NCBI RefSeq assembly: GCF_011806405.1
Contig: NZ_JAATOW010000004.1
Span: forward strand, 1-64,000
Source of the DNA: Pseudooceanicola sp. HF7
GTDB lineage: Bacteria > Pseudomonadota > Alphaproteobacteria > Rhodobacterales > Rhodobacteraceae
Reading direction: 5' to 3'
Length of the DNA: 64,000 nucleotides
Position numbers and translations under genes: made by a program. Positions 45,357-53,488 of the stretch are shown one piece after another. A model generated the notes under the pieces. It did not search any database. It saw only the letters and a list, made by a program, of their open reading frames with translations, and was not told the DNA's origin. Each line of letters starts with the position of its first letter. Position 1 is the stretch's first letter.

Positions 45357-46142
45357 ATGACCCTTTCCGCCACATCCCCTGCCCCCTCTCTCAGCACGCA
45401 AGACCTGACGATCCGCTTCGGCGGCCATGTCGCGGTCAATGCCGTCAGCTGCGATTTCCACCCCGGCGAGCTGACCGTGATCGTCGGCCCCAACGGGGCG
45501 GGCAAGACCACCTATTTCAACCTGATCTCGGGCCAGCTGACCGCAAGCTCCGGCACGGTGACCAAGGACGGGCAGGACCTGACCCGCATGTCGCCCTCTG
45601 CCCGCGCCCATCACGGCATCGGCCGGGCCTTCCAGCTGACCAACCTCTTTCCCGCGCTCACGGTGCTTGAGAACATCCGCCTTGCGGTGCAGGCCCGCGC
45701 GCACATGGGCTGGCGGATCTTCCGCCCCGTGCGCCATTACCGCGCCCTCACGGAAAGGGCGGAACATTACCTGGAAGCTGCCAAGCTGGGTACAAGGGCT
45801 CATGACCTGGCGGCCAACCTGCCCCATGGCGACCAGCGCAAGCTTGAGGTCGCGCTGCTGATGGCGATGGAGCCCGATATCTACATGTTCGACGAACCCA
45901 CTGCCGGCATGTCCCTGGACCACGCGCCGGACGTGCTGGAACTGATCGGCAGCATCAAGTCCGACCCGACCAAGACCGTCCTGCTGGTCGAGCACAAGAT
46001 GAGCGTCGTGCGCAGCCTCGCCGATCGGATCATCGTACTGCACAACGGCGAGCTGGTGGCAGAGGGCGACCCCGCCACGGTCATGTCCAGCGCCGTGGTC
46101 CGCGAGGTCTACCTGGGCACCGCGACGGAGGAAGTCGCATGA
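45357..46142 (+). CDS. Liv-type ABC transporter ATPase (LivG-like)
   Basis: A 261-residue LivG-class ATPase. Walker A is GPNGAGKT, the region FQLTNLFPALTVLENIRLAV is typical of the class, the signature is degenerate (NLPHGDQRKLEVALLMAMEP, as usual for LivG), and Walker B reads IYMFDEPTAGMS. It overlaps the next ATPase gene by four bases. Confidence 0.9.
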   Translation: MTLSATSPAPSLSTQDLTIRFGGHVAVNAVSCDFHPGELTVIVGPNGAGKTTYFNLISGQLTASSGTVTKDGQDLTRMSPSARAHHGIGRAFQLTNLFPALTVLENIRLAVQARAHMGWRIFRPVRHYRALTERAEHYLEAAKLGTRAHDLAANLPHGDQRKLEVALLMAMEPDIYMFDEPTAGMSLDHAPDVLELIGSIKSDPTKTVLLVEHKMSVVRSLADRIIVLHNGELVAEGDPATVMSSAVVREVYLGTATEEVA

Positions 46143-46843
46143 GCCTGCTGTCTCTCAATGCCATGAAGACCGATATCGAGCAGTACCACGTGCTGCATGA
46201 CGTGACCTTCGACGTGCCCGAAGGCGGTGTCTTTGTCCTGCTGGGCCGCAACGGGGCGGGCAAGTCCACGACCCTGCGCTCCATCATGGGGCTCTGGTCG
46301 CCCTCGCCCGGCTCCGTGACCTTTCGCGGCAAGGACATAACCGGGATGCACACCGCAGATATCGCCCGGCTGGGCATTGCCTATGTGCCCGAGAACATGG
46401 GCATCTTCGGCGGGCTGACGGTGGAAGAGAACATGATCCTTGCCACGCAGAACGGCAGCTTCAGCAAATCGCGGCTTGAGTTCGTCTACGGCATCTTCCC
46501 GGCGCTGGAGCGCTTCTGGGACAAGCCCGCGGGCAGCCTTTCGGGCGGGCAGAAGCAGATGCTGTCTGTCGCCCGCGCCATCATCGAGAAACGGGAACTG
46601 ATCCTGATCGACGAACCGACCAAGGGCCTGGCCCCCTCCATCGTGGATGCCATGGCCGGCGCCTTTGCCGAGATCAGCGCAGAAACGACGATCCTGCTGG
46701 TCGAGCAGAACTTTCACTTTGCCCGCCGTCTGGGCCGGGAAATGGCGGTGATCGACGACGGCCGCGTGGTCCATCGCGGTTCCATGGAAGCCTTCGTCGC
46801 GGATACCGAATTGCAGGACCGGCTGCTGAGCCTGTCGGCCTGA
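46139..46843 (+). CDS. Liv-type ABC transporter ATPase (LivF-like)
   Basis: A 234-residue LivF-class ATPase with Walker A GRNGAGKST, signature SLSGGQKQMLSVARAI and Walker B LILIDEPTKGLAP. It is the second nucleotide-binding subunit of the importer. The start overlaps the LivG-like stop (ATGA) and the LivH-like permease follows after nine bases with GAGGGGGAAC as its ribosome-binding site. Confidence 0.9.
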   Translation: MSLLSLNAMKTDIEQYHVLHDVTFDVPEGGVFVLLGRNGAGKSTTLRSIMGLWSPSPGSVTFRGKDITGMHTADIARLGIAYVPENMGIFGGLTVEENMILATQNGSFSKSRLEFVYGIFPALERFWDKPAGSLSGGQKQMLSVARAIIEKRELILIDEPTKGLAPSIVDAMAGAFAEISAETTILLVEQNFHFARRLGREMAVIDDGRVVHRGSMEAFVADTELQDRLLSLSA

Positions 46844-46852
46844 GGGGGAACA

Positions 46853-47836
46853 ATGAACGCAACACTGGAAAGATTTGGCGGCGTGAACCTGCTGCCGCTG
46901 GCGGTGGCCGCCGTGGCCTTCGTGCTAATCGGCGCACCGTCCAGCTGGGTGACCCTGACCGTGGCGGGCCTTGCCATGGGCATGATGGTCTTTCTCATGG
47001 CCTCCGGCCTGTCGCTGGTCTTCGGGCTGATGGACGTGCTGAACTTCGGGCATTCGGCTTTTGTCAGCCTTGGTGCCTTCATCGCGGCAAGCGTGCTGGC
47101 GGCCCTTGGCGGCTGGCTGGGCTCGCCCTCCGTCCTGATGAACGTGGCCGCTCTGGCCGCCGCCCTTGGCGCGGCGATGCTGTTCGGCCTGCTGGCCGGG
47201 CTGTTCTTCGAGAAGGTGATCATCAAGCCGGTCTATGCCGACCACCTGCGCCAGATCCTGATCACCATGGGCGCGCTGATCGTGGTCGAGGAAGCGATCC
47301 TGGCGATCTGGGGCGGCACGCCCATCACCGTGCCCCGCCCTGCCTTCCTTGAGGGGGCCTGGATCATCGGGGATGTCTCTATCGAGATCTACCGGGCCTT
47401 CGCCTTTGCCCTGGGCCTGATCGTCTTCGGCGGGCTTTACTGGGTGCTGAACCGGACGCGCCTTGGGCTGCTGATCCGCGCCGGCGTCGAGAACCGCGAG
47501 ATGGTCGAGGCACTTGGCTTCCGCATCGACCGGCTGTTCGTCGGGGTCTTCATGCTGGGCTCTGCACTGGCGGCCCTGGGTGGGGCCATGTGGGCGGGCT
47601 ACCAGACGCTGATCACCCCGGCCCTTGGGGCAGAGATGATGATCGTGGTCTTCATCGTGGTGATCATCGGTGGCCTCGGCTCCATCGAGGGCACCCTTCT
47701 CGGCGCGCTGATGGTCGGGCTGGTGGCCAACTACGTGGGCTTCCTTGCCCCGAAACTGTCCCTGGCCTCGAACATGATCCTGATGATGATCATCCTCATG
47801 TGGCGGCCGTCCGGCCTGCGACCAGCGGTGAAGTGA
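46853..47836 (+). CDS. Liv-type ABC transporter permease (LivH-like)
   Basis: A 327-residue LivH-class permease with about eight hydrophobic helices. GLSLVFGLMDVLNFGHSAFV is the family hallmark (GxxxIFGxxxxxNFAHG), and VIIGGLGSIEGTLLGALMVG is the conserved C-terminal motif. It forms the membrane channel with the LivM-like protein, whose gene starts two bases after its stop. Confidence 0.9.
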   Translation: MNATLERFGGVNLLPLAVAAVAFVLIGAPSSWVTLTVAGLAMGMMVFLMASGLSLVFGLMDVLNFGHSAFVSLGAFIAASVLAALGGWLGSPSVLMNVAALAAALGAAMLFGLLAGLFFEKVIIKPVYADHLRQILITMGALIVVEEAILAIWGGTPITVPRPAFLEGAWIIGDVSIEIYRAFAFALGLIVFGGLYWVLNRTRLGLLIRAGVENREMVEALGFRIDRLFVGVFMLGSALAALGGAMWAGYQTLITPALGAEMMIVVFIVVIIGGLGSIEGTLLGALMVGLVANYVGFLAPKLSLASNMILMMIILMWRPSGLRPAVK

Positions 47837-47837
47837 C

Positions 47838-48905
47838 ATGAAACAGAGCTACGGAACCCTTGGCGTGAAACTGGCGGTGCTGGCAATCTGGGCCGCGCTG
47901 CTGTTCGGCCCCTTCCTGTTCCAGGACGTGCGCTCCATCCAGGTGGCGGCACGGATCTGCATCTTCATCGTGCTGGTGGCCAGCTATGACCTGCTGATCG
48001 GCTATACCGGCATCGTCAGCTTTGCCCATACGATGTTCTTCGGCTTCGGCGCCTATGGTGCGGCGATCCTGCTGAAACAGATGGGCCCGGGCTGGACACC
48101 GGTGCTGCTGGGCGCCGGCGCGGGCGCGGCGCTGTCGCTGGTGATCGCAGCGGGCATCGGCCTGCTGTCCCTGCGCGTCAAGGCGATCTTCTTTGCCATG
48201 ATCACCCTGGCGGCCGCCTCTGTCGCGCTGGTGCTGGCCTCTCAGCTGTCGCATCTGACGGGGGGCGAGGACGGGATCACCTATCGCGCGCCGGACCTGT
48301 TCAAGCCGGCAACCAAGCTGCTGACCGACGGTGACGGCAAGGTGCTCAAACTCTGGGGGGTCAGCCTGAACGGCAAGGTCGCGGCCTATTACTTCGTCTT
48401 CCTGAGCTGTGCGGCGCTGTTCTGGCTGATGCTGCGGCTGGTCGGTTCGCCCCTTGGCACGGTCCTGAAGGCCATCCGAGAGAACGAGGCCCGCGCCGAG
48501 GCGATCGGCTATCGCGTGGTGGCCTATCGCACCTTCGTCTTCTGCATCTCCGCGGTCATCGCCTCGCTCGCCGGGACGGTCTACGCGGTCTGGCTGAAGT
48601 ACACGGGCCCGGAAACCGCGCTGAGCTTCGACATCATGATCGACATCCTGCTGATGGTGGTGATCGGCGGCATGGGCACCATGTTCGGCCCAGTGATCGG
48701 GGCGGTTCTGCTGGTGCTGGCGCAATACTACCTGCGCGACCTGATGGGCGCGGCCTCTGAGGCGGTCAGCGCCATCCCCCTGCTGCCGGAGCTGCTGAAC
48801 CCGGATCGCTGGCTGTTCTGGCTGGGCATCCTGTTCATCCTGCTGGTCTATTTCTTCCCGAAAGGGATCGCAGGCACGGCGATGCTGAAAGGCAGCCGGA
48901 CATGA
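47838..48905 (+). CDS. Liv-type ABC transporter permease (LivM-like)
   Basis: A 355-residue LivM-class permease. LLIGYTGIVSFAHTMFFGFG and LKAIRENEARAEAIGYRV are the class signatures, and IGGMGTMFGPVIGAVLLV the C-terminal motif. Its stop overlaps the start of the hydrolase gene by four bases, so the hydrolase is certainly part of the same transcript. Confidence 0.9.
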   Translation: MKQSYGTLGVKLAVLAIWAALLFGPFLFQDVRSIQVAARICIFIVLVASYDLLIGYTGIVSFAHTMFFGFGAYGAAILLKQMGPGWTPVLLGAGAGAALSLVIAAGIGLLSLRVKAIFFAMITLAAASVALVLASQLSHLTGGEDGITYRAPDLFKPATKLLTDGDGKVLKLWGVSLNGKVAAYYFVFLSCAALFWLMLRLVGSPLGTVLKAIRENEARAEAIGYRVVAYRTFVFCISAVIASLAGTVYAVWLKYTGPETALSFDIMIDILLMVVIGGMGTMFGPVIGAVLLVLAQYYLRDLMGAASEAVSAIPLLPELLNPDRWLFWLGILFILLVYFFPKGIAGTAMLKGSRT

Positions 48906-49750
48906 GCCCCCGATTTTCGCTGGTCCCGATCATGGATCATGAGATCCACGTGACCGAATGGGGCGATCCCGCAAAGCCCGGGCTGGTCATGTGGCATGGC
49001 CTGGCCCGTACGGGGCGGGATTTCGATGAGCTGGCCGCGGCGCTTTCCGACAACTACTTCGTGATCTGTCCCGACACCCTGGGCCGGGGGTTTTCAAGCT
49101 GGGCCGGCACCGCGGAAACCGAGTATTCGGTGGCCTATTACGCCGGCATCGCCGCCGACCTGCTGGACCATTACGGGTTGGAAACCACCTGCTGGCTAGG
49201 CACCTCCATGGGCGGGATGATCGGGATGCGCCTGGCCTCTGGCCCACAGAAGGACCGGGTGGCCGGGTTGATCATCAACGATATCGGCCCTGAGATCCCC
49301 GATCCGGCCATCAGGCGGATCCTCGACTACGTCGGCGACCTGCCACGCTTTGACACGCTGATCCGGGCAGAGTCCTGGCTGCGCGAGACCTACCGCCCCT
49401 TCGGCCCGGCCACGGATGATTTCTGGCGGCGCATGACGCTTAGCTCTGCCAGGCGCAATCCCGATGGCAGCCTGACCCTGCATTATGATCCGCGCATTAT
49501 CCTGCAGTTCTCGCAATGGCCAGAGGAGCTGACCACCTGGGATCGCTGGGACAGGATCACCGCCCCTTGCCACGTCTTCCGGGGGGCGGAGTCCGACCTG
49601 CTGACCCGGGAGATCGCCGAGCGCATGGCCGAAAGCGGCCCCCGTCCAGAGGTGACGGAGGTCGCGGACTGCGGTCATGCCCCCACCCTGACCCGGCCCG
49701 GCGATATCGCACAGGTCCGGGAGGTGCTGGCGGGGTTCAGAAGGCCTTGA
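48902..49750 (+). CDS. Alpha/beta hydrolase linked to the Liv-type importer
   Basis: A 282-residue alpha/beta-fold hydrolase, no signal peptide, hence cytoplasmic. The oxyanion region is MWHGLARTGRDFDEL, the nucleophile elbow is GTSMGGMIGM with Ser in place, an acid is likely in RGAESDLLT, and the His is in DCGHAPTL. It overlaps the permease stop by four bases and its end overlaps a convergent Lrp-like gene by 14 bases. It probably hydrolyses the imported compound; esters, lactones or amides are all possible. Confidence 0.85.
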   Translation: MSPRFSLVPIMDHEIHVTEWGDPAKPGLVMWHGLARTGRDFDELAAALSDNYFVICPDTLGRGFSSWAGTAETEYSVAYYAGIAADLLDHYGLETTCWLGTSMGGMIGMRLASGPQKDRVAGLIINDIGPEIPDPAIRRILDYVGDLPRFDTLIRAESWLRETYRPFGPATDDFWRRMTLSSARRNPDGSLTLHYDPRIILQFSQWPEELTTWDRWDRITAPCHVFRGAESDLLTREIAERMAESGPRPEVTEVADCGHAPTLTRPGDIAQVREVLAGFRRP

Positions 49751-49976
49751 AGGTGAGGGTCGTGAGGGTCCGTTCGATCCCCTCGATCCCGCCGAAGCTC
49801 TGATCGACGAAATGGCCAATGTCCTGCCCTTTGGGTGGGTAGATCTTGACCAGAAGATCGAACTCTCCGGAGGTCGAGTAGAGCTCGGAGTGGAATTCAC
49901 GCAGGTTGATCGCTGCGGCGACGTCATAGGTGGTGCCGGGCTTGCAGCGCACCTGCACGAAGAGCGGGGTGGTCAT
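49737..49976 (-). CDS. Stand-alone Lrp/AsnC ligand-binding (RAM) domain protein
   Basis: A 79-residue protein consisting only of the Lrp/AsnC effector-binding domain, without a helix-turn-helix. LFVQVRCKPGTTYDVAAAI, LHSTSGEFDLLVKI-like LYSTSGEFDLLVKIY and a C-terminal RTLTTLTFKAF are visible. Such small proteins may bind amino acids or modulate full-length Lrp relatives. The ATG at 49976 was chosen for the AAAGGACAG upstream. It lies 67 bases after the His-rich gene on the same strand and could belong to the guanidine operon. Confidence 0.82.
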   Translation of the reverse strand: MTTPLFVQVRCKPGTTYDVAAAINLREFHSELYSTSGEFDLLVKIYPPKGQDIGHFVDQSFGGIEGIERTLTTLTFKAF

Positions 49977-50043
49977 GATCTGTCCTTTCCTCCTGCGCCT
50001 GCTCCCAGAGTGCTCCGGGAGCGGGCGGGATTTCAAGGATGGC

Positions 50044-50490
50044 TTACAACCGGTCTCTCAGGAAGTCACGGATATCCCAAAGGACTTTTTCCCGCATGGA
50101 GACGTAGACAAGCGACATGTTGGTCCGCTCCGTCACCATCTGGCCGGGAAAGGGCAGATAGGACAGCTCAGCCGCGCCGAAGCTGGGCGAGGCGGTGCCC
50201 ACCTGCCATTCGGTCTTGAGCTCCACATCCACCAGTTTCAGCGCCGTGTCGCCGCCCTTTCCGGGCCGCTCCAGCGGTACGCCCGCCAGCTTGAGGTAGC
50301 TGGCCTTGTCTGCGGCAGAGACAAACCCGTCGATGAACTGCGCGGTCAGGACCTGAAGATCCGCGGCCTCGTCCCGGTCATGCATGTGGGAATGCAGGTG
50401 ATCGGCCTCATGGGGGTGATTGTGGTCATGGGGATGAAGGTGGTCGTGATCATGTCCGTGGTGGTGATGATGCGGGTGGTCATGGGGCAT
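50044..50490 (-). CDS. Histidine-rich protein, candidate metallochaperone of the guanidine operon
   Basis: A 148-residue protein that I do not recognise as a named family. Nineteen of the first 37 residues are His, mostly in HD/HP/HH alternation, then comes an ordinary globular part (LTAQFIDGFVSAADKASYLK; FGAAELSYLPFPGQ; REKVLWDIRDFLRDRL). The ATG at 50490 has AGGAGG at an ideal distance. It follows the guanidine-hydrolase-like gene by 141 bases. Known guanidine hydrolases need nickel supplied by HypA/HypB-like factors, which are absent here, so a role in nickel binding or delivery is a reasonable inference. Zinc or copper buffering is the alternative. Confidence 0.75.
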   Translation of the reverse strand: MPHDHPHHHHHGHDHDHLHPHDHNHPHEADHLHSHMHDRDEAADLQVLTAQFIDGFVSAADKASYLKLAGVPLERPGKGGDTALKLVDVELKTEWQVGTASPSFGAAELSYLPFPGQMVTERTNMSLVYVSMREKVLWDIRDFLRDRL

Positions 50491-50631
50491 GGGTTGCCTC
50501 CTGTAGAATGAGGGCTGCGCGCTTCCGTCTTCCTGAACCTCCGGGCGACGGCGCCCCAAAGGCGCGACGGGAAGGGCGGGCGCGACCCGGCATGCCGCCG
50601 GGCCGGATGCTAGGGCGAGGTCGGGGCAGGA

Positions 50632-51876
50632 TCACCTCTTGTTCGACCAGCGATTGCCCTCGAATTCCCCGTGAGGGATCTCGACCGGCTTGTCGATGTG
50701 GCGCTTGTGATTGCCCAGCACCCCGGCCGAAACCATGGAGCCGAGCACGTCCACGATGACTCGCGTGCCCATCAGCGCGGTGATGTCCGAGGTGTCATAG
50801 GGCGGAGAGACCTCGACCAGCTCCATGCCGCAGATACCTTCGGCCGCCACCTTGGAGGCCAGCGCCAGAGCCTCTCGCGGCAGGAAGCCGCCGGGTTCGG
50901 GCCAGCCGGTGCCGGGCACGAAGCCGCAATCGATGCTGTCGATGTCGAAGGACATGTAGACCATGTCGACCCCGTCCCAGGCCATCTCGAGCGCCATCTC
51001 GGCGGTCTTGTCGATGCCCATGCGCTCCATGTCGGACATGGTGATGATGTTGGTCTCGCGCTCGCGCGCCACCTTCACCGCGTCGCGGGGCACCTGCCAG
51101 CCGCCGATGCCGACCTGCACCAGGTTCTTGGCCGGCACGTTGGGCAGGTTCGTCGAATGGAACCAGGGCGTGGTGTGCATCCGCTCGTCCAGGTCCTTTT
51201 CCTGGATGTCGGCGTGACGGTCGAAGTGCACGATGCCGATCTTCTTGCTGGTGCACTCCGCGATCCCGCGCACGCAGGGGAAGCCGATGGAGTGATCCCC
51301 GCCGATCATGATGGGCAGCGAGCCCGAGGAAAACACGTGGCTGACCGCGCGGCTGATCTGGTCGAAGCTCTTCTCGATATTGGCGGGGATGGTGAAGACG
51401 TCACCCGCGTCGCACAGCGTCATCTGCTCGCGCAGGTCGACGCCCAGTTCATAGTTGTAAGGCGTGTAGAGCGCCGAGATCTTGCGCAGCCCCTGCGGCC
51501 CGAAGCGGGTGCCGGGCCGGTAGGTCGTGCCGCCGTCGAAGGGGATGCCAAGCACGGTCGCGTCGTAATTGGCGACCTCAAGCACGTCCTCTGCATAGGG
51601 CGCCTTGAGGAAGGTGTTGATGCCCGCGTAATGGGGCAGCTCACCGCGCGCAAAGGTGGGGATCGACTTGTCGTCGATGCTGTCGGCGCCGGTCAGCCCC
51701 ATGCGCAGGGCCCATTTACGCTCTTCCGCCCAGCCTGAGCCGGACAGCTCCGCCTCTTTCTGCATGGCCTTCCAGCCCAGCAGCTTGGTCAGGTCCGGGT
51801 GGTGCGCGCGCCGGTCCGGGGACCGGCGATCGGCCGGGTGATGCGAGCGGCTGCGCTCATGCGGAAAGCAGAACAT
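50632..51876 (-). CDS. gdmH: Guanidine hydrolase-like ureohydrolase (GdmH type)
   Basis: A 414-residue arginase/agmatinase-superfamily enzyme. All six metal-ligand positions are present: His195 (GGDHS), Asp219, His221 and Asp223 (HFDRHADIQ) and Asp311 and Asp313 (SFDIDSID). It differs from agmatinase in having DRHAD instead of DAHTD and an N-terminal extension of about 100 residues (KLLGWKAMQKEAELSG; DSIDDKSIPTFARGELPHYA). That extension is typical of the nickel-dependent guanidine hydrolases. The start at 51876 follows GGAGG and overlaps the ATPase gene by 20 bases. With the upstream riboswitch, the reaction guanidine to urea plus ammonia is strongly suggested. Confidence 0.85.
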   Translation of the reverse strand: MFCFPHERSRSHHPADRRSPDRRAHHPDLTKLLGWKAMQKEAELSGSGWAEERKWALRMGLTGADSIDDKSIPTFARGELPHYAGINTFLKAPYAEDVLEVANYDATVLGIPFDGGTTYRPGTRFGPQGLRKISALYTPYNYELGVDLREQMTLCDAGDVFTIPANIEKSFDQISRAVSHVFSSGSLPIMIGGDHSIGFPCVRGIAECTSKKIGIVHFDRHADIQEKDLDERMHTTPWFHSTNLPNVPAKNLVQVGIGGWQVPRDAVKVARERETNIITMSDMERMGIDKTAEMALEMAWDGVDMVYMSFDIDSIDCGFVPGTGWPEPGGFLPREALALASKVAAEGICGMELVEVSPPYDTSDITALMGTRVIVDVLGSMVSAGVLGNHKRHIDKPVEIPHGEFEGNRWSNKR

Positions 51877-52624
51877 TGTGTTCCTCCATGATATCTTGGA
51901 AGGGAATGCCACCATTTCTGGCGTCGAAGTCGTAGGTGATCGTGGCGCCGTAATTATCCGGGTAGTCCGCGTCCCAGCGGGTCTTGTCGAAGACCAGCAC
52001 GCGGTCGCCCAGCTTGAACCCCTCTTCGAGGTCATGGGTCACCATGAAGACGGTCATGCGCGTCTGGGCGCGCAGTTCCATCAGGAAGTCATGCATGGCC
52101 AGGCGCGTACCCGGATCCAGCGCGCCGAAGGGTTCATCCAGCAGCAGGATGCGCGGGCGGGCCACGAGCGCCTGTCCGATGGCAAGGCGCTGCTGCATGC
52201 CACCCGAAAGCGTGGCCGGATAGGCATCCGCCACATGGGCCAGCCCGATCCGGTTCAGCGTTTCATCGGCGCGGTCAAGCGCCTGTTTCTTGCCGGCCCC
52301 GTAGAAGCGGCCCCAGCAGCGGTGAAAGCTTTCCCCCGCCACGATGTTTTCGCGCACGCTCATGTGCGGAAAGACCGAGTAGCGCTGGAAGACCACGCCG
52401 CGTTCGCGCCCCGGCTCCACCGCCGGATCATTGCCGTCGATGCGGATGGTACCGCGCGTCGGCACCTCCTGCGCCAGAAGCAACCGCAGGAAGGTAGACT
52501 TGCCGCAGCCCGAAGCGCCGACGATGGAGATGAAGTCTCCTTTGGCCACGTCCAGGTTGACGCGTTCAAGGATCGGGCGACTACCGTAGCTCTGGAAGAT
52601 GTTTCGAACCTCGACGAAGCTCAT
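51857..52624 (-). CDS. ABC transporter ATPase, guanidine/urea-carboxylase-region type
   Basis: A 255-residue NitT/TauT-class ATPase. Walker A is GASGCGKST, the signature TLSGGMQQRLAIGQALVARP and Walker B ILLLDEPFGALDP. The C-terminal tail DYPDNYGATITYDFDARNGG is characteristic of ATPases encoded next to guanidine/urea carboxylase genes. The ATG at 52624 overlaps the permease stop (ATGA); a longer open frame upstream only shadows the permease. Confidence 0.9.
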   Translation of the reverse strand: MSFVEVRNIFQSYGSRPILERVNLDVAKGDFISIVGASGCGKSTFLRLLLAQEVPTRGTIRIDGNDPAVEPGRERGVVFQRYSVFPHMSVRENIVAGESFHRCWGRFYGAGKKQALDRADETLNRIGLAHVADAYPATLSGGMQQRLAIGQALVARPRILLLDEPFGALDPGTRLAMHDFLMELRAQTRMTVFMVTHDLEEGFKLGDRVLVFDKTRWDADYPDNYGATITYDFDARNGGIPFQDIMEEHNVLLSA

Positions 52625-53433
52625 AGCGCGGCCTCCGTCCAGGGGAAGGCCTTCCGGGACAGGAGACGCAGGGCGTAATCCATGAGGAAGGCCAGCAGGG
52701 TGATCCAGATGACGTAGGTCAGGATGACATCCATCGCGAGGTACCGCCGGACCAGGAAGATGCGATAGCCCAGCCCCAGCTGCGCCGCGATGGCCTCTGC
52801 CGCGATCAGGAACAGCCAGGCGGGGCCAAGCGCCAGGCGCACGGATGCGATCAGCCTTGGCAGGATCTGCGGCAGCACCACGCGCATGGCGATCACCGCC
52901 GACGAGGCCCCGAGCGTCTCTGCCTTGACGATCATCTCGCGGGGGATTTCCAGCGTGCGCGCTGACAGGTCGCGGATCATCACCGGGGTGATGCCGATCA
53001 CGATCAGCGCCACCTTGGAGACCTCTCCCAGCCCGAAGATGATGAAGAGGATCGGCAGGATCGCCAGGGGCGGCACCATGGAGATCACGCCGACAAAGGC
53101 ATTCAGCGTCCGCCGGGCATAGGGCAACATGCCGATGGCCATGCCGAAGGCCAGCGCCGACAGGGCGGCGATGCCCACGCCGATGGCCAGCCGTGCAAGG
53201 GAGGCCCCGGTGTCGTACCACAGCAGGATCCGACCGGAGCGCCTGTCGCCTTCCGTGAACAGCCGGATGGCGGTCTCAAGGATCTGGGCCGGGGCCGGCA
53301 GCAACTTGTCCTGCGGGTTCTCAGCCAGCCGCACTTCAGACCCGATGGCATAGGCCGCGAGTACTGCCACGAAAGGCAATGCCATCAGGACCAGCGCCGC
53401 GGGGCGTCCCGGACTTCGGTTGATCAGGCGCAT
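52621..53433 (-). CDS. ABC transporter permease, guanidine/urea-carboxylase-region type
   Basis: A 270-residue permease of the nitrate/taurine class (SsuC/TauC-like) with about six hydrophobic helices. The cytoplasmic coupling loop is VKAETLGASSAVIAMRVVLP, the region AFVGVISMVPPLAILPILFI the typical TauC-like segment. It follows the binding-protein gene after 55 bases containing a stem-loop. Confidence 0.9.
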   Translation of the reverse strand: MRLINRSPGRPAALVLMALPFVAVLAAYAIGSEVRLAENPQDKLLPAPAQILETAIRLFTEGDRRSGRILLWYDTGASLARLAIGVGIAALSALAFGMAIGMLPYARRTLNAFVGVISMVPPLAILPILFIIFGLGEVSKVALIVIGITPVMIRDLSARTLEIPREMIVKAETLGASSAVIAMRVVLPQILPRLIASVRLALGPAWLFLIAAEAIAAQLGLGYRIFLVRRYLAMDVILTYVIWITLLAFLMDYALRLLSRKAFPWTEAAL

Positions 53434-53458
53434 GGGTGACCTCCTGCTTGCAAGGGAA

Positions 53459-53480
53459 CCCGGACGGCAGACCGCCCGGG
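53459..53480 (-). promoter_or_regulatory. Intercistronic stem-loop after the guanidine-type binding-protein gene
   Basis: CCCGG-A-CGG (53459-53467) pairs with CCG-C-CCGGG (53472-53480) around a CAGA loop with a single A-C mismatch. It begins eight bases after the binding-protein stop, as in the other importer operons. Confidence 0.55.
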
Positions 53481-53488
53481 CAGAAGGG

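Noticed and set aside
50632-51876. Agmatinase (speB) as the name of the ureohydrolase
   Set aside because: DRHAD in place of DAHTD, the N-terminal extension and the guanidine riboswitch context favour guanidine hydrolase; agmatinase remains the fallback if the assay fails.
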